NCBI GenBank assembly: GCA_016184005.1
Contig: JACPDL010000003.1
Span: forward strand, 107,632-171,631
From: Candidatus Aenigmatarchaeota archaeon
GTDB taxonomy: Archaea; Aenigmatarchaeota; Aenigmatarchaeia; GW2011-AR5
Reading direction: 5' to 3'
DNA: 64,000 nt
A program made the position numbers and the translations under genes. A model generated the notes under the pieces. That model had not been told where the DNA came from. It saw nothing but the letters and a program-made list of their open reading frames with translations, and ran no database searches. The first letter of the stretch is position 1. Every line of letters starts with the position of its first letter. This document shows positions 7,910 through 16,898 of this stretch, in pieces.

Positions 7910-8359
7910 ATGAAGGTTGCAGAGGTCCTGAGAATCAGGAAATATTTGCTGGTTGCCGTTTTTTCATCGCTTATGTTCACTTCTGTATACGTTTACACGC
8001 AGGTTCTCGGCATACTTGAGAATCTTGACCTGTGGTTCACTGTGATACCGTGGTACAACGCTGTCCTGTTCGTGATCTTCGCATCCCTGTTCGGGGTGAC
8101 ATTTTCTTTCCAAGTTTACAACTGGAAGCAGCCAAAGGTCTGCAAGGTTAATGGCAAATCAATCGGTGCGAGTTCTTCTGCCACAATATTGGGCCTCTTT
8201 GTTGCGCAGTGCCCTGCGTGCGTCTCTTTGGGAGCGCTTCTCCTGCCGGCAAGCATTTTCACGGCAATCTTCGTGAAATACAGCACCGTAATGAACCTGA
8301 TAGGCATAGGCCTGCTTCTTTTCACCATACACTATTTAGGCGGCTTCAGGAAAGACTGA
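7910..8359 (+). CDS. membrane protein with CPAC motif, likely redox partner of the DsbA-like protein
   Basis: This 149-residue protein has about four membrane helices (about 12-30, 44-66, 85-103, 121-140). A CPAC pair (VAQCPACVSLG) sits in or next to the third helix. It follows the DsbA-like gene by 4 nt. This suggests a quinone- or DsbD-like electron partner, functionally like VKOR or DsbB but not clearly homologous. Its final codon and stop lie in a short sequence shared with the structured repeat inside the gene at 49284. Family not named. Confidence 0.65.
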   Translation: MKVAEVLRIRKYLLVAVFSSLMFTSVYVYTQVLGILENLDLWFTVIPWYNAVLFVIFASLFGVTFSFQVYNWKQPKVCKVNGKSIGASSSATILGLFVAQCPACVSLGALLLPASIFTAIFVKYSTVMNLIGIGLLLFTIHYLGGFRKD

Positions 8360-8428
8360 AACTTCGCATTCCACTATTTGAAACCAAGATTTAAAAACTT
8401 CTGTTCAAAGATTAGCAGTTGATACAAT

Positions 8429-9157
8429 ATGCCAAGATGCGAAGAATGCAGCCGTGACTTCGGGACAGAAGAAGCCTTCATGCAGCACAACAGAGATAGA
8501 CACGAATCAGGACAGACAAGGCACGAGATAAAGCAGATGAAAAAACAGGAAAAGGAAGAAAAGAAAAAGACGGAACATGAGAAGAGTTCCAGAAAAAGAA
8601 AAATCAGGATGATCACGATAATAGCTGCTGTTTTTCTAGGCATCGCCGGCATGGCGGCCTTTGTAATTTATCTGCCGAAGCCCGATGTCGTGAGCACGGG
8701 CATAGGGCCTGTCGGCTCCACTCACCAGCACGCTGATTTCAAGGTTTACATAAACGGCAAGCAGCTTGATTTTACTTCCCCTGCGTATCAGGTGCGTGCA
8801 AGGGAAGTTCATATAGAGGGCGGGGATGACGACGTCATCCACAAGCATGCCACTGGAGTGACAGTGGGGCACTTCTTCAAGACGCTGGGCTTCAGTATTA
8901 ATTCAACCTGCATAGCAACAGACAAAAACGTGCAGCACTGCGGCAACGAGAATGCAGCCCTGAAATATTTCATAAAGAAAGAGGGAAAAGACTGGGAAAG
9001 CATTAATGACCTGCCAAACCGTGATATAACAGACCTGGACAAGTACCTCATAACATACGGAAACGAGACAGACCTGGGCATGCAGCAGGACAGCGTGACA
9101 GACAAGGCGCGGATAGAATCCGGAAAAGGGCCAAGGCAAAGCATGCCAATAAGTTAA
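8429..9157 (+). CDS. C2H2 zinc-finger, membrane-anchored paralogue of the first island gene
   Basis: The 242-residue protein begins with a C2H2 finger (CEECSRDFGTEEAFMQHNRDRH). A highly charged Lys/Glu coiled-coil-like stretch follows (about 34-66), then one membrane helix (about 70-90), then a domain with HQHADFKVYINGK, IHKHATGV and LDKYLITYG. The same landmarks occur in the 90-833 protein, which lacks the zinc finger. The expected topology is finger inside, His-rich domain outside. The pair brackets the metal/thiol island. The shared domain is unnamed; linking outside metal or redox state to an inside partner is inference. Confidence 0.75.
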   Translation: MPRCEECSRDFGTEEAFMQHNRDRHESGQTRHEIKQMKKQEKEEKKKTEHEKSSRKRKIRMITIIAAVFLGIAGMAAFVIYLPKPDVVSTGIGPVGSTHQHADFKVYINGKQLDFTSPAYQVRAREVHIEGGDDDVIHKHATGVTVGHFFKTLGFSINSTCIATDKNVQHCGNENAALKYFIKKEGKDWESINDLPNRDITDLDKYLITYGNETDLGMQQDSVTDKARIESGKGPRQSMPIS

Positions 9158-9323
9158 GCCTGTACGAACGGCGCCTGCTTTCTGTGCTGTATGTGCCGAT
9201 AAAACGGCTTTTTGCAGAAATACTTAATGACTGTGCTTCTTTTTGCCGTTCACACAACTTTACAATTTTCTAAGATTTCTAAGAGCTCGTTTAGATGGTG
9301 GATTCTTTTTATAGAACATAGCT

Positions 9324-10517
9324 TCAGCCAATAATCCCGTAGCCGATCAGGTGCCAGCGGCCGTTGACTTGGAAGGCTATTGCAACCTTGTCGCCTTTGT
9401 TTGCGCAGACTGGAAGTTTTAGCTTAACGGAAACTCTGTTCTTTCCAGCGGACGTCACAACGCCAACCGTCTTTGCTATTGCCGCAGTAAGCATCAGGAC
9501 ACTGCCAGTCTTTATCGGCGGCACCTTCTGTTGACCTTCAACCCCGACGACATAATCAAATAGATCCACTGTGATGTTCAGCTCTTCATGTGCAGGCGGA
9601 AGCTTTCCTGGAAAACCGGCTATATGGCCTGAAAGACCATCGCCTCTAGTTATGGAAGGATCCAGTTCTGTTTGCAAGGCAACAAGCCCCCCGGGTTTCG
9701 CCATGTCTCTTGGCCCTTTCTGGAAGATCTCGGCAACCTTGCTTGTTAAAGCTTCTCCTTTTTTCCCGCTTACATCAGGCCTTATTTCTATCTCGTCACC
9801 TTTGCGGATAATTCCCTGCGTAAGCGAACCGCCTACTACCCCGCCTTTAAGATCTTTTATAGCCGTGCCAGGCCTGTTAATGTCAAAGCTCCTGACTATG
9901 TAGAATTTAGGCTCCTTTGCCTCGTCACGTTTCGGCACTGGAATGTGCTTTTCAATTGCCTCTATCAGAAAATCGATGTTTGCGTTGTTTATGGCGCTTA
10001 TGGGAATAATAGGGGCGTTTTCAGCAACGGTTCCTCTGATGAACGCCTTTATTTCTTCATGGTTCTTTACAGCCTGTTCCTCGGATACTATATCGATCTT
10101 GTTCTGGACGATTATTATATTTCTTATGCCAACGATGTCCAAGGCCTTCAGGTGTTCCGCTGTTTGCGGCTGCGGGCACTTCTCGTTTGCAGCAATCACG
10201 AGTATCGCTCCATCCATCAAGGCAGCCCCTGAAAGTACAGTAGCCATCAGCGTTTCATGCCCGGGCGCATCGACAAAGCTGACGCATCTGTAAGGCTTGC
10301 CGTCTTCAAAACATCTTGGGCACTTTGTTGTTACAGAGTACGAGTTGCATTTGCTGCAGAAGTAGAATACGGAATCCGCGTAGCCAAGGCGGATTGTTAT
10401 GCCGCGCTTTATTTCCTCGCTGTGCGTATCGGTCCATTTGCCTGTTAGTGCTTGCGTAAGCGTCGTTTTCCCATGGTCAACGTGCCCCACTATGCCTATG
10501 TTAACTTCCGGGATCAT
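9324..10517 (-). CDS. eif2g: translation initiation factor aIF2 gamma subunit
   Basis: This GTPase is the core of the aIF2 heterotrimer that brings initiator Met-tRNA to the small ribosomal subunit. The first residues are MIPEVNIGIVGHVDHGKTTL, with the P-loop GHVDHGKT, switch motif DAPGHE, base-specificity motif NKID, and the zinc knuckle CSKCNSYSVTTKCPRC typical of eIF2-gamma. An in-frame GTG at 10553, directly after the S6e stop, would add 12 residues; I preferred the ATG at 10517 for its match to family N-termini. It follows S6e in one transcription unit. Confidence 0.95.
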   Translation of the reverse strand: MIPEVNIGIVGHVDHGKTTLTQALTGKWTDTHSEEIKRGITIRLGYADSVFYFCSKCNSYSVTTKCPRCFEDGKPYRCVSFVDAPGHETLMATVLSGAALMDGAILVIAANEKCPQPQTAEHLKALDIVGIRNIIIVQNKIDIVSEEQAVKNHEEIKAFIRGTVAENAPIIPISAINNANIDFLIEAIEKHIPVPKRDEAKEPKFYIVRSFDINRPGTAIKDLKGGVVGGSLTQGIIRKGDEIEIRPDVSGKKGEALTSKVAEIFQKGPRDMAKPGGLVALQTELDPSITRGDGLSGHIAGFPGKLPPAHEELNITVDLFDYVVGVEGQQKVPPIKTGSVLMLTAAIAKTVGVVTSAGKNRVSVKLKLPVCANKGDKVAIAFQVNGRWHLIGYGIIG

Positions 10518-10553
10518 TTCTTCTTCAGAAATTTCTTTTGCGAAAATTATCAC

Positions 10554-10952
10554 CTATTGTTCCTTTTGCTCTGCAGTTTCTTTCTTGCCAAGGGCTTCTT
10601 CAAGCGGCTTCTCTCCCTGCTTGACAACCTTGCAGTTAATCTGGGAAATGTTAAGCGAAATTGTGTTGCCTCTTATAAGCTTGCGTTTCCTGAGACCAGA
10701 CCGCCCGGCTTTGAATCCAATGCCCTTGGTTATTACAATGTCCTTCCTTCCAATGCTCTCAATGTCCAGCCTCATGGGGAAGCCTTCCCTGTCGCTCCCG
10801 CCTGTAATCTGAAAATCGTATCCGTCAAGCCCAAGAAAATCGCCAGGGAAAGTATCTCCTATCTTTTTCTCCAGCACAGGGCAGTCTTTCTGGTCTTTTT
10901 CAACCTGATAAGACTTGGCTGCATGCGATATAACGAATTTGAAATTTGGCAT
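10554..10952 (-). CDS. rps6e: ribosomal protein S6e
   Basis: A 132-residue small-subunit protein. The start FKFVISHAAKSYQVE and the core GDFLGLDGYDFQITGGSDREGFPMR, with the Gly-Phe-Pro-Met signature, identify the S6e family, as does GFKAGRSGLRKRKLIRGNTIS. The last 25 or so residues are an acidic/Lys tail (EEALGKKETAEQKEQ). It is upstream of aIF2-gamma, a pairing common in archaea. Confidence 0.95.
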   Translation of the reverse strand: MPNFKFVISHAAKSYQVEKDQKDCPVLEKKIGDTFPGDFLGLDGYDFQITGGSDREGFPMRLDIESIGRKDIVITKGIGFKAGRSGLRKRKLIRGNTISLNISQINCKVVKQGEKPLEEALGKKETAEQKEQ

Positions 10953-11130
10953 TTTTTATCACCATTTGCACCGCAAGCAATGTCCTGCTTGAAACAAGTT
11001 CTTGCAGTTTCGGCTGGCTAAGAGAAAGCGCGCCAAATTTATTCTGGCTTAACTTCCCCAGTTTTTCCAGCCGGGTTCCTTCCTATAGTTACCAGAAAAG
11101 CTTAAAAAAGAAAAAATCCAAAGCAGATGG

Positions 11131-11988
11131 ATGCAAGTAGACGAGAAGGAATGGTTTTCAATGCTTCCTATGCCGGATGCCTGGCACTTTTTCAGCTTCG
11201 AAAAGAGGATTGCTGGCAAGAAAACGAAGTTCCAGAAAGTGGACATAATCAAGAGCAGGCAGTTTGGCAAAATACTGTTCTTGGACGCCGATATACAGTC
11301 ATCTCAATACGACGAGCATGTGTACCATGAGTGTCTTGTGCAGCCGGCAATGCTGCAGCATCCGAATCCGAAGAAGATCCTTATTCTTGGCGGAGGAGAA
11401 GGCGCCACGCTGCGTGAAGTGCTGAAGCATAAGTCAGTTGAGAAGGCTGTTATGATAGATATCGACGAGGAACTTGTAAAAATCTGCAAAGAACACCTTC
11501 CAGAGTGGCATCAAAAATCCTTTGATGACAAAAGGGCAGAAATCCTTTTCATGGACGCCTTCAAGTACCTGAAGGAGACGGAAGAAAAGTTCGACGTGAT
11601 CATAGAAGACCTTCTGTCTCCAGACCTCGAGGCTTCTGAAACACTTTTCAGAAAGGAGCTTTTCACAGGCATCAAGAACGCGCTGGCAAAGGACGGCATA
11701 GCTGTCTTCCAGTCCGGAAGAACTGACATAGTCTCCGGTACCGGAGTTTATTATAAAAAGTTCTTTGATCTCGTTTCAGGCTACTTCAGGCACGCCAAGA
11801 AATTTCACGCATTCATACCGTCATTCTTCTTCACGTGGGGCTACATCATGGCTTCTGACTCAGAGTTGCACGCAGCACCAGAAGAAATAGATAGAAGGAT
11901 AAAGGAGAGGAGCCTAAAGCTGGAGTTCTACAACAGCACGACAGAAAAAATTATGTCGTTCTTCCCTGAATGGAGAAAAGCAAGTTAA
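11131..11988 (+). CDS. speE: spermidine synthase (polyamine aminopropyltransferase)
   Basis: The 285-residue enzyme transfers the aminopropyl group of decarboxylated SAM to a diamine. The N-terminal beta domain ends at QSSQYDEHVYHECLVQPAML, the family landmark, followed by the SAM-fold motif ILILGGGEGATLREVLKH and the D-E pair in IDIDEELVKICK. The partner enzyme speD is the convergent neighbour, separated by a twin nested-hairpin repeat. Length is normal. The ATG at 11131 is the first plausible start. Confidence 0.92.
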   Translation: MQVDEKEWFSMLPMPDAWHFFSFEKRIAGKKTKFQKVDIIKSRQFGKILFLDADIQSSQYDEHVYHECLVQPAMLQHPNPKKILILGGGEGATLREVLKHKSVEKAVMIDIDEELVKICKEHLPEWHQKSFDDKRAEILFMDAFKYLKETEEKFDVIIEDLLSPDLEASETLFRKELFTGIKNALAKDGIAVFQSGRTDIVSGTGVYYKKFFDLVSGYFRHAKKFHAFIPSFFFTWGYIMASDSELHAAPEEIDRRIKERSLKLEFYNSTTEKIMSFFPEWRKAS

Positions 11989-12007
11989 CCTAATTCTCTT
12001 GTACAAT

Positions 12008-12129
12008 CATATCGTTCTTGATATAACCCACAACTTTAGTTGTGGGTTTGTTGAACGATGTGATCCCAACATTGTTTATGTAGTATCTACCGACTAAAGT
12101 CGGTAGTTTTAAACAATGTTGAGGATAAG
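12008..12129. repeat. twin nested-hairpin repeat, copy 2 (between speE and speD)
   Basis: Outer stem one pairs CATATCGTTC (12008-12017) with GAACGATGTG (12053-12062) around CCCACAACTTTAGTTGTGGG. Outer stem two pairs CAACATTGTTTA (12067-12078) with TAAACAATGTTG (12110-12121) around CTACCGACTAAAGTCGGTAG. Paired arms differ from copies 1 and 5, yet base pairing is kept. It fills the spacer between two convergent genes, where it could terminate transcription from both sides. Confidence 0.85.
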
Positions 12130-12138
12130 TAAAGAATT

Positions 12139-12486
12139 CTATAATCCGCGTATTACTATCTGTTTCTTCAATCTCAGTGGTTTGAAATCTTTTGTAAGCT
12201 GCTCTATGGCAATCTTGGCTTTTTTCTTGTCGCCACACGAGAAGAGGTCTAGAGCGAGGTAATTATATTCAGGCCAGGAATGCATCGTTATGTGGGATTC
12301 TGCAAGCAGAACAACACCAGTAACGCCACTGGGCCTGAACTGATGGTAATGAGACCTGATTTTTGTTAGTTTGGATTTTCTTATTGCCCTGTTTATAATC
12401 TTTTTTACTGTATCGGAGCGCGATATCAGTCCAGGATCACAGCCATAGAATTCGGCTATTATCTGAATATTCCTCAATTTACCCAT
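12139..12486 (-). CDS. speD: S-adenosylmethionine decarboxylase proenzyme
   Basis: This 115-residue prokaryotic-type SpeD makes decarboxylated SAM for spermidine synthase. The sequence AESHITMHSWPEYNYLALDLFSCG contains the cleavage site: Ser of ESH becomes the pyruvoyl cofactor, with the catalytic His and Cys after it. Length fits the short class. It is convergent with speE across a structured repeat, so the two steps of the pathway are neighbours but not one operon. Confidence 0.93.
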   Translation of the reverse strand: MGKLRNIQIIAEFYGCDPGLISRSDTVKKIINRAIRKSKLTKIRSHYHQFRPSGVTGVVLLAESHITMHSWPEYNYLALDLFSCGDKKKAKIAIEQLTKDFKPLRLKKQIVIRGL

Positions 12487-12520
12487 TCTATTCTTTCACC
12501 TCTAAAGCAGGCACCCCATA

Positions 12521-12577
12521 ATTCTCAAAAAGCTACGCTTTTTGGAATCTCGGAGAAGCGAAGCTTCTCCCAAGAAA
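12521..12577. repeat. double-palindrome element, intergenic copy upstream of speD
   Basis: On the minus strand it reads CTTGG, hairpin GAGAAGCTTCGCTTCTC, CGAGATTCC, hairpin AAAAAGCGTAGCTTTTT, GAGAAT. The same layout occurs at 57901 and 59096 inside genes. It lies between the SET-domain gene and speD, both on the minus strand. Confidence 0.8.
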
Positions 12578-12671
12578 GTTGGCGCCAAAAAGTTCTCAAC
12601 AACAAAAAATATTTGTGCTGCCAAGGATATAAAGATTTTCTTTTCAGGAAATTTCTGTCAAAAAATAAATT

Positions 12672-13151
12672 TTACTTTTTCTGGTTCTCAAAAATTCTTT
12701 TCAGGTAGGGAATCAGATATCTGCTTAATTTTTTCTTCTGTCGCGCGTCCAGATACTTGAATCCTCTTATCATTTTCCTGCATTTCAGCGATTTACAGCT
12801 GCAAGAAAATTCGAACTCTTTATTGTCATAATCGGTGGTGTCATAATCGAAAGTTATTTCATCGCCCTTCTTTATATTCTTTATTGATATCAAATAGAAA
12901 ACTTCCCCCTTTTTCTTTACACATGCAGTTGGATCGCAGCTGTGGTTCAGAAAGTTGTCTATCTGGTTTTTGCTGGAAGCCCTGATGACGGTATTTTTGC
13001 TTATTTGCAGGTCCAACGGGTTTGATTTCTCTTCTGGCACTATTTTTCCGGGAAAGTCCAGCATCTTTTTCCCGTTTTCTATGTTCTCGGCAGCAAAAAC
13101 CCCTTTCTGATTTCCTGCCGCGTTTCTGACTTTCAGCTTAGCAAAAATCAT
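12672..13151 (-). CDS. SET-domain protein (putative protein lysine methyltransferase)
   Basis: The 159-residue protein is a minimal SET domain: GVFAAENIENGKKMLDFPGKIV at the start, NFLNHSCDPTACV (the NHSC motif of the SAM pocket), then GDEITFDYDTTDYD and a short post-SET Cys group (FSCSCKSLKC). Such proteins methylate lysines, in archaea often on chromatin or ribosomal proteins; the substrate here is unknown. Its start abuts the stop of aIF5B, so it is probably co-transcribed with it. Confidence 0.88.
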   Translation of the reverse strand: MIFAKLKVRNAAGNQKGVFAAENIENGKKMLDFPGKIVPEEKSNPLDLQISKNTVIRASSKNQIDNFLNHSCDPTACVKKKGEVFYLISIKNIKKGDEITFDYDTTDYDNKEFEFSCSCKSLKCRKMIRGFKYLDARQKKKLSRYLIPYLKRIFENQKK

Positions 13152-14894
13152 TCAGAGTCCCCATCTAGGGTTATATTTTCTCTTTATTGCCTTTATTTCT
13201 TCCATGACTTTCAATTCATTTTCAGTGAGCAGCTTGTCAAATTTCTTCAGCTTCCTGTAGTCTTCCTCTGTAATATCCGTGTAAAGCACGTCGGATTCAT
13301 TGATTTGCCTGCCGACAGTAGGGCCCTCGATTGAAACAGCAATCTTGTCGCCTATCTTTGCTTCGTTTATGCTCTTCCCCTGAGACTGCACCTGCTTGAT
13401 TTCACCTATTGGCTTATCGTCCTTGAACAGCTTGTATCCGGGTTTCACAATGCCAGAAATCACGTCACAACCGACAATGGCGGGGTTGCTTGCACGAAAA
13501 ATACAGCCCGGCAGGATCAGCATCTTACCCGGCCTTGTTATTGTGTCAAGCTCTTTCTTTCTGGTGGCTTCTTTCTCTTCCTGGACCCATTTCTCGTATT
13601 CTTCGAGCAGATGATAGATAACATTCGCTGTCAAAACCTTGAGTTTCTTGTCCTGGGCGAGTTTCAATACTTCTTCTGAAGGATGTATGTTAAAACCTAC
13701 AATTGCCCTGTTTGAAGGTTCGATATTTGCCTCTGCACTTATGACATGCTTTTTTGTCACGTTGCCAACCGTCGCTTCTCTTATTGGATGCTTGCTGAAT
13801 ATGTTGATCAGAGCCTCCAAGCTTCCAAGCGTGTCGGCTTTGAGGATTATCCCGTCTTTTTCTGTAAATATTTCTACTTCCTCAATCTCTTTTTCCAGCT
13901 CATTAAGCAGCATTTCTGCTTCTTCAAAGGTTTTTGCCGTTCTTATCTGCGATCCGGCAACAACTGTTTCCAGGCCGGGCGCTGCGATCTTAACGCCCGC
14001 AGCCGAGTTGACCTCTTCCACGTTCTTGAATTTCTTTTCAGTGCGCATGTCCCTGAGAGGCTCGGGCATGAGTAGCGCGCGTATTTTTGCTATCATAGGC
14101 GGCTTCGACAGCACCAAAAAATCATTCTTTGCGATCTTGCCGTCATAAATTATGCAGTCTATTGCAGTTCCAAGACCCGTGACTTCCTTGACGTCAAGTA
14201 TCATGCCTGCCGACTGTTCTGTCTTTTCCAGCTTGCCCTTGAGGAATTGTTGCGCAAGCCCGCTGAGAATTGCAAGCAACTCTGGTATTCCTTCTCCGGT
14301 TTTGCCGCTCAATGGGACGATTGTAACCGTCTTCTTGAAGTCCTGCACCCTGTCAAACCGTTCAGATTCAAACCCCCGGTGAGAGAGCTGGGAAACAACA
14401 TTGTAAAAACGCTCTTCAAATATTTCCTTTGTTACGTCCTGCTGCTTCTGATAATTCTTCAGGAATGATTCGTCATGCGTATGCCATCCCTGTATTTTGT
14501 CTATCTTGTTGAGGGCCACAACAAAAGGCGTTTTTGTGTTCTTTAGGATCTGCATGCTTTCCTCTGTCTGCGGCATTATGCCTTCGCTGATGTCAATGAC
14601 AAGCACTGCAATATCAGCAATAGATCCGCCGCGCTTACGGAGAGAAATAAAAGCCTCGTGCCCCGGTGTGTCGATAAACAGCAGGCCGGGGATGGAAATC
14701 TCGAATCCGAACATGTTCAGGATCTGCCCGCTTATTGTTTTGATGGTCTCAAGCGGAATTTCAGTGGTGCCTATTGTCTGGGTGATGCCCCCGGCCTCTT
14801 TTGCCGCTATGGCTGTCTGCCTTATGAGGTCCAGCAGAGTCGTTTTTCCATGGTCTACGTGACCAAGTACTGCAACTATTGGCTGGCGGAGCAT
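13152..14894 (-). CDS. infB: translation initiation factor aIF5B (IF2-like GTPase)
   Basis: The 580-residue GTPase promotes ribosomal subunit joining. MLRQPIVAVLGHVDHGKTTLLDLIR holds the P-loop, with DTPGHEAF and NKID following, then domains II-IV and a C-terminal region RKYNPRWGL. It lacks the long N-terminal extension of eukaryotic eIF5B, as is usual in archaea. I chose the ATG at 14894; a GTG three codons upstream is possible. The SET-domain gene follows without a gap. Confidence 0.95.
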   Translation of the reverse strand: MLRQPIVAVLGHVDHGKTTLLDLIRQTAIAAKEAGGITQTIGTTEIPLETIKTISGQILNMFGFEISIPGLLFIDTPGHEAFISLRKRGGSIADIAVLVIDISEGIMPQTEESMQILKNTKTPFVVALNKIDKIQGWHTHDESFLKNYQKQQDVTKEIFEERFYNVVSQLSHRGFESERFDRVQDFKKTVTIVPLSGKTGEGIPELLAILSGLAQQFLKGKLEKTEQSAGMILDVKEVTGLGTAIDCIIYDGKIAKNDFLVLSKPPMIAKIRALLMPEPLRDMRTEKKFKNVEEVNSAAGVKIAAPGLETVVAGSQIRTAKTFEEAEMLLNELEKEIEEVEIFTEKDGIILKADTLGSLEALINIFSKHPIREATVGNVTKKHVISAEANIEPSNRAIVGFNIHPSEEVLKLAQDKKLKVLTANVIYHLLEEYEKWVQEEKEATRKKELDTITRPGKMLILPGCIFRASNPAIVGCDVISGIVKPGYKLFKDDKPIGEIKQVQSQGKSINEAKIGDKIAVSIEGPTVGRQINESDVLYTDITEEDYRKLKKFDKLLTENELKVMEEIKAIKRKYNPRWGL

Positions 14895-15049
14895 AGTAAT
14901 CACTGTAGTTGAATTTAATTGTCATAACAGTCTCAGTAATTTTCATTACAACCAAGACTAATGCCTGTGAAGTATATAAGCTTCTTGTTTTTCCATCGAA
15001 TTCTTCGAATGTTTATAAAGTTTCTATTAGTAGTATTTTTCGTATATGT

Positions 15050-15508
15050 ATGCCGCTAACCCTTGAACAACAAAGAATTCACAGAAGAGTAATGGATGCA
15101 GCATCTAATGTGGCTGTCAGGCATAAACTTCCATATCAAGTTCATGTTCTCGTATCGGATCCAATAACAGACAAAAAATATGGCGCTTTTGTACGTATTG
15201 AGTATATTGGTAATAACAGAATGGCACGAGTTACAAGAACATCAATTGGAGAGCTGAGAGAAGGAGCTACTCCTTTGGATATTGCAGACACTTTAATCAG
15301 GCGTAATCCCGGAACGCCTTTAGTTTGCGACGAACAAACAGTCAGGGAAATTGGAGACAGTTCGTTAATCTTAGTTAGTGATGGCGGCCATTATAGGCTG
15401 GCAAGCAGGCCAGAAGGCGTGCTTGATATTTACCAAGAGCATAAAACAACTATGATTGATAAGGAAGAATTGCCTCCTGGATTTAGTGGAAGAATATTCT
15501 TGGAATGA
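15050..15508 (+). CDS. hypothetical protein
   Basis: I chose the ATG at 15050 (MPLTLEQQRIHRRVMDAA), because the frame upstream is AT-rich with no sensible coding character and contains likely promoter sequence. The 152-residue product is soluble, mixed alpha/beta, without Cys pairs or membrane helices. It ends one base before the convergent Ndk stop. Similar short soluble orphans occur at 17323 and 44443, with no convincing shared motif. Family not recognised. Confidence 0.55.
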   Translation: MPLTLEQQRIHRRVMDAASNVAVRHKLPYQVHVLVSDPITDKKYGAFVRIEYIGNNRMARVTRTSIGELREGATPLDIADTLIRRNPGTPLVCDEQTVREIGDSSLILVSDGGHYRLASRPEGVLDIYQEHKTTMIDKEELPPGFSGRIFLE

Positions 15509-16015
15509 TCAAATCTCTGGGAACCACAAAGAGATTTCATGCTCGGCTTCATCCGGATTGCCGGAAGCGTGGATAAGATTGCGCACCGGCCTGTTTTCCC
15601 TGTTCGCTTCAAGTATGTTGTCTTCGCCAAAGTCGCCGCGTATTGTTCCTTTGTCAGCCGCGCTCGGGTCCGTGTAGCCCGTGATCTCGCGGGCGCGCTT
15701 TATGGCGTTCTCGCCTTCCAGAACAATAGCCACTACAGGCCCTTCGGTCATGTACTTGCGCAGCCCATGCACAATCATAAGCCCGTGTTTTCTGTAATCT
15801 TTTACGGCATCACCGGCTTTCTCGCTCTTCTTGCCAAGCGATATCAAGTATCCCTCGTCTTCCGTGTAGTGCCTGCTGATAAGCTCCTGTGAGGCCTTCA
15901 GCATTTTCAGTGCAACGACGCGCAAACCGCCCTGCTCATACCGCCCGATAACCTCGCCTACAAGATTGCGCCGCACGCCGTCAGGTTTTATTATTATCAA
16001 TGTTCTTTCAATCAT
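15509..16015 (-). CDS. ndk: nucleoside diphosphate kinase
   Basis: The 168-residue enzyme balances NTP pools by phosphotransfer through a His. It starts MIERTLIIIKPDGVRR (family signature) and holds the active-site H149 in NLIHASGNPDEA. ATG at 16015 was chosen because the residues upstream are not family-like. It is slightly longer than the usual 150 residues through an internal stretch around residues 40-65. Confidence 0.95.
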   Translation of the reverse strand: MIERTLIIIKPDGVRRNLVGEVIGRYEQGGLRVVALKMLKASQELISRHYTEDEGYLISLGKKSEKAGDAVKDYRKHGLMIVHGLRKYMTEGPVVAIVLEGENAIKRAREITGYTDPSAADKGTIRGDFGEDNILEANRENRPVRNLIHASGNPDEAEHEISLWFPEI

Positions 16016-16041
16016 AATCAGAACCATTAGAACAACTGAAT

Positions 16042-16866
16042 TTAAATACGTTTTCTTATTTTCGCGACGAAAAAGCCGCCGGTTTTGTTGTGCTGTGGAT
16101 ATATACGGATGCATTTCTGAATTTCTTCTTTAAACCTTCTATCATCCCATTCTGTTATCCCTCTAGCATGATTCACGTTAACGTTTATTTCTTCGATTCT
16201 TGAATCGGAGAATTTATCCAGCAAATGATCAACAACAGCTTCGTTCTCTTCTGGCTGGAATGTGCACGTTGAATAAACCAAGATGCCGTTTCTTTCCAGA
16301 ATTTCAAAAGCATGTTCTGCCAGTTTCTTCTGCTTCTTTGCAAAGATCTTTACCCTTCTGCTGTTCCAGTGCCTGAACAGCTTTTCCTTCTTGTTGACCA
16401 TTCCCGAGCCGCTGCACGGAACATCAACTAAAATTTTGTTGTAACTGCCCTGGATTTTCCTGCCGGATTCGTTAATTATCCTGCATTTTATGCCGAATTT
16501 CTTTGCATTATATCTCAGGCGCATTATCCTGCGTGCGTCCACGTCGTTGGCAGTTATGTCAGCCTCGTTTTCTGTGAGAAAAGAAAGAATGTGCGTTTTG
16601 GCGCCCGGGGCGGCGCACATGTCCAGTATTCTGTCGTTTTTTTCCGGCTGCAGAGCAAGGCACGGGACGAGAGAAACCGGGTCGAAGACGAAATTATTTT
16701 CTTTTTCAAGGCCTTCGGGAACAAAGTACGCGTTTTCGCACCACGGAACCACTTCCATCCCCGGATATTCCTTTGACAAGACGCATTTCCTGGATCTTTC
16801 TTCGTATATTTTCTCGTCTAAACCGATCTTTTTCAGTGTATCAAGCAGCTTTTGCGGTATTTTCAT
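16042..16866 (-). CDS. NSUN/RsmB-type RNA cytosine-C5 methyltransferase
   Basis: The 274-residue enzyme has the Nol1/Nop2/Sun fold: DMCAAPGAKTHIL (SAM site), NDVDARRIMRLRYNAKKFG, VDVPCSGSGMV with the first catalytic Cys, and YSTCTFQPEENEAVV with the second. No separate N-terminal PUA domain is present, so it is a short archaeal form that could act on tRNA or rRNA. It lies 26 nt upstream of ndk on the same strand. Confidence 0.93.
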   Translation of the reverse strand: MKIPQKLLDTLKKIGLDEKIYEERSRKCVLSKEYPGMEVVPWCENAYFVPEGLEKENNFVFDPVSLVPCLALQPEKNDRILDMCAAPGAKTHILSFLTENEADITANDVDARRIMRLRYNAKKFGIKCRIINESGRKIQGSYNKILVDVPCSGSGMVNKKEKLFRHWNSRRVKIFAKKQKKLAEHAFEILERNGILVYSTCTFQPEENEAVVDHLLDKFSDSRIEEINVNVNHARGITEWDDRRFKEEIQKCIRIYPQHNKTGGFFVAKIRKRI

Positions 16867-16898
16867 CTTTTTTATAGATTAGTGAGAAACTTAAATTC

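Noticed and set aside
14909..15049. N-terminal 47 residues of the 14909 frame
   Set aside because: The sequence is AT-rich promoter-like DNA, and the ATG at 15050 gives a compact soluble protein.
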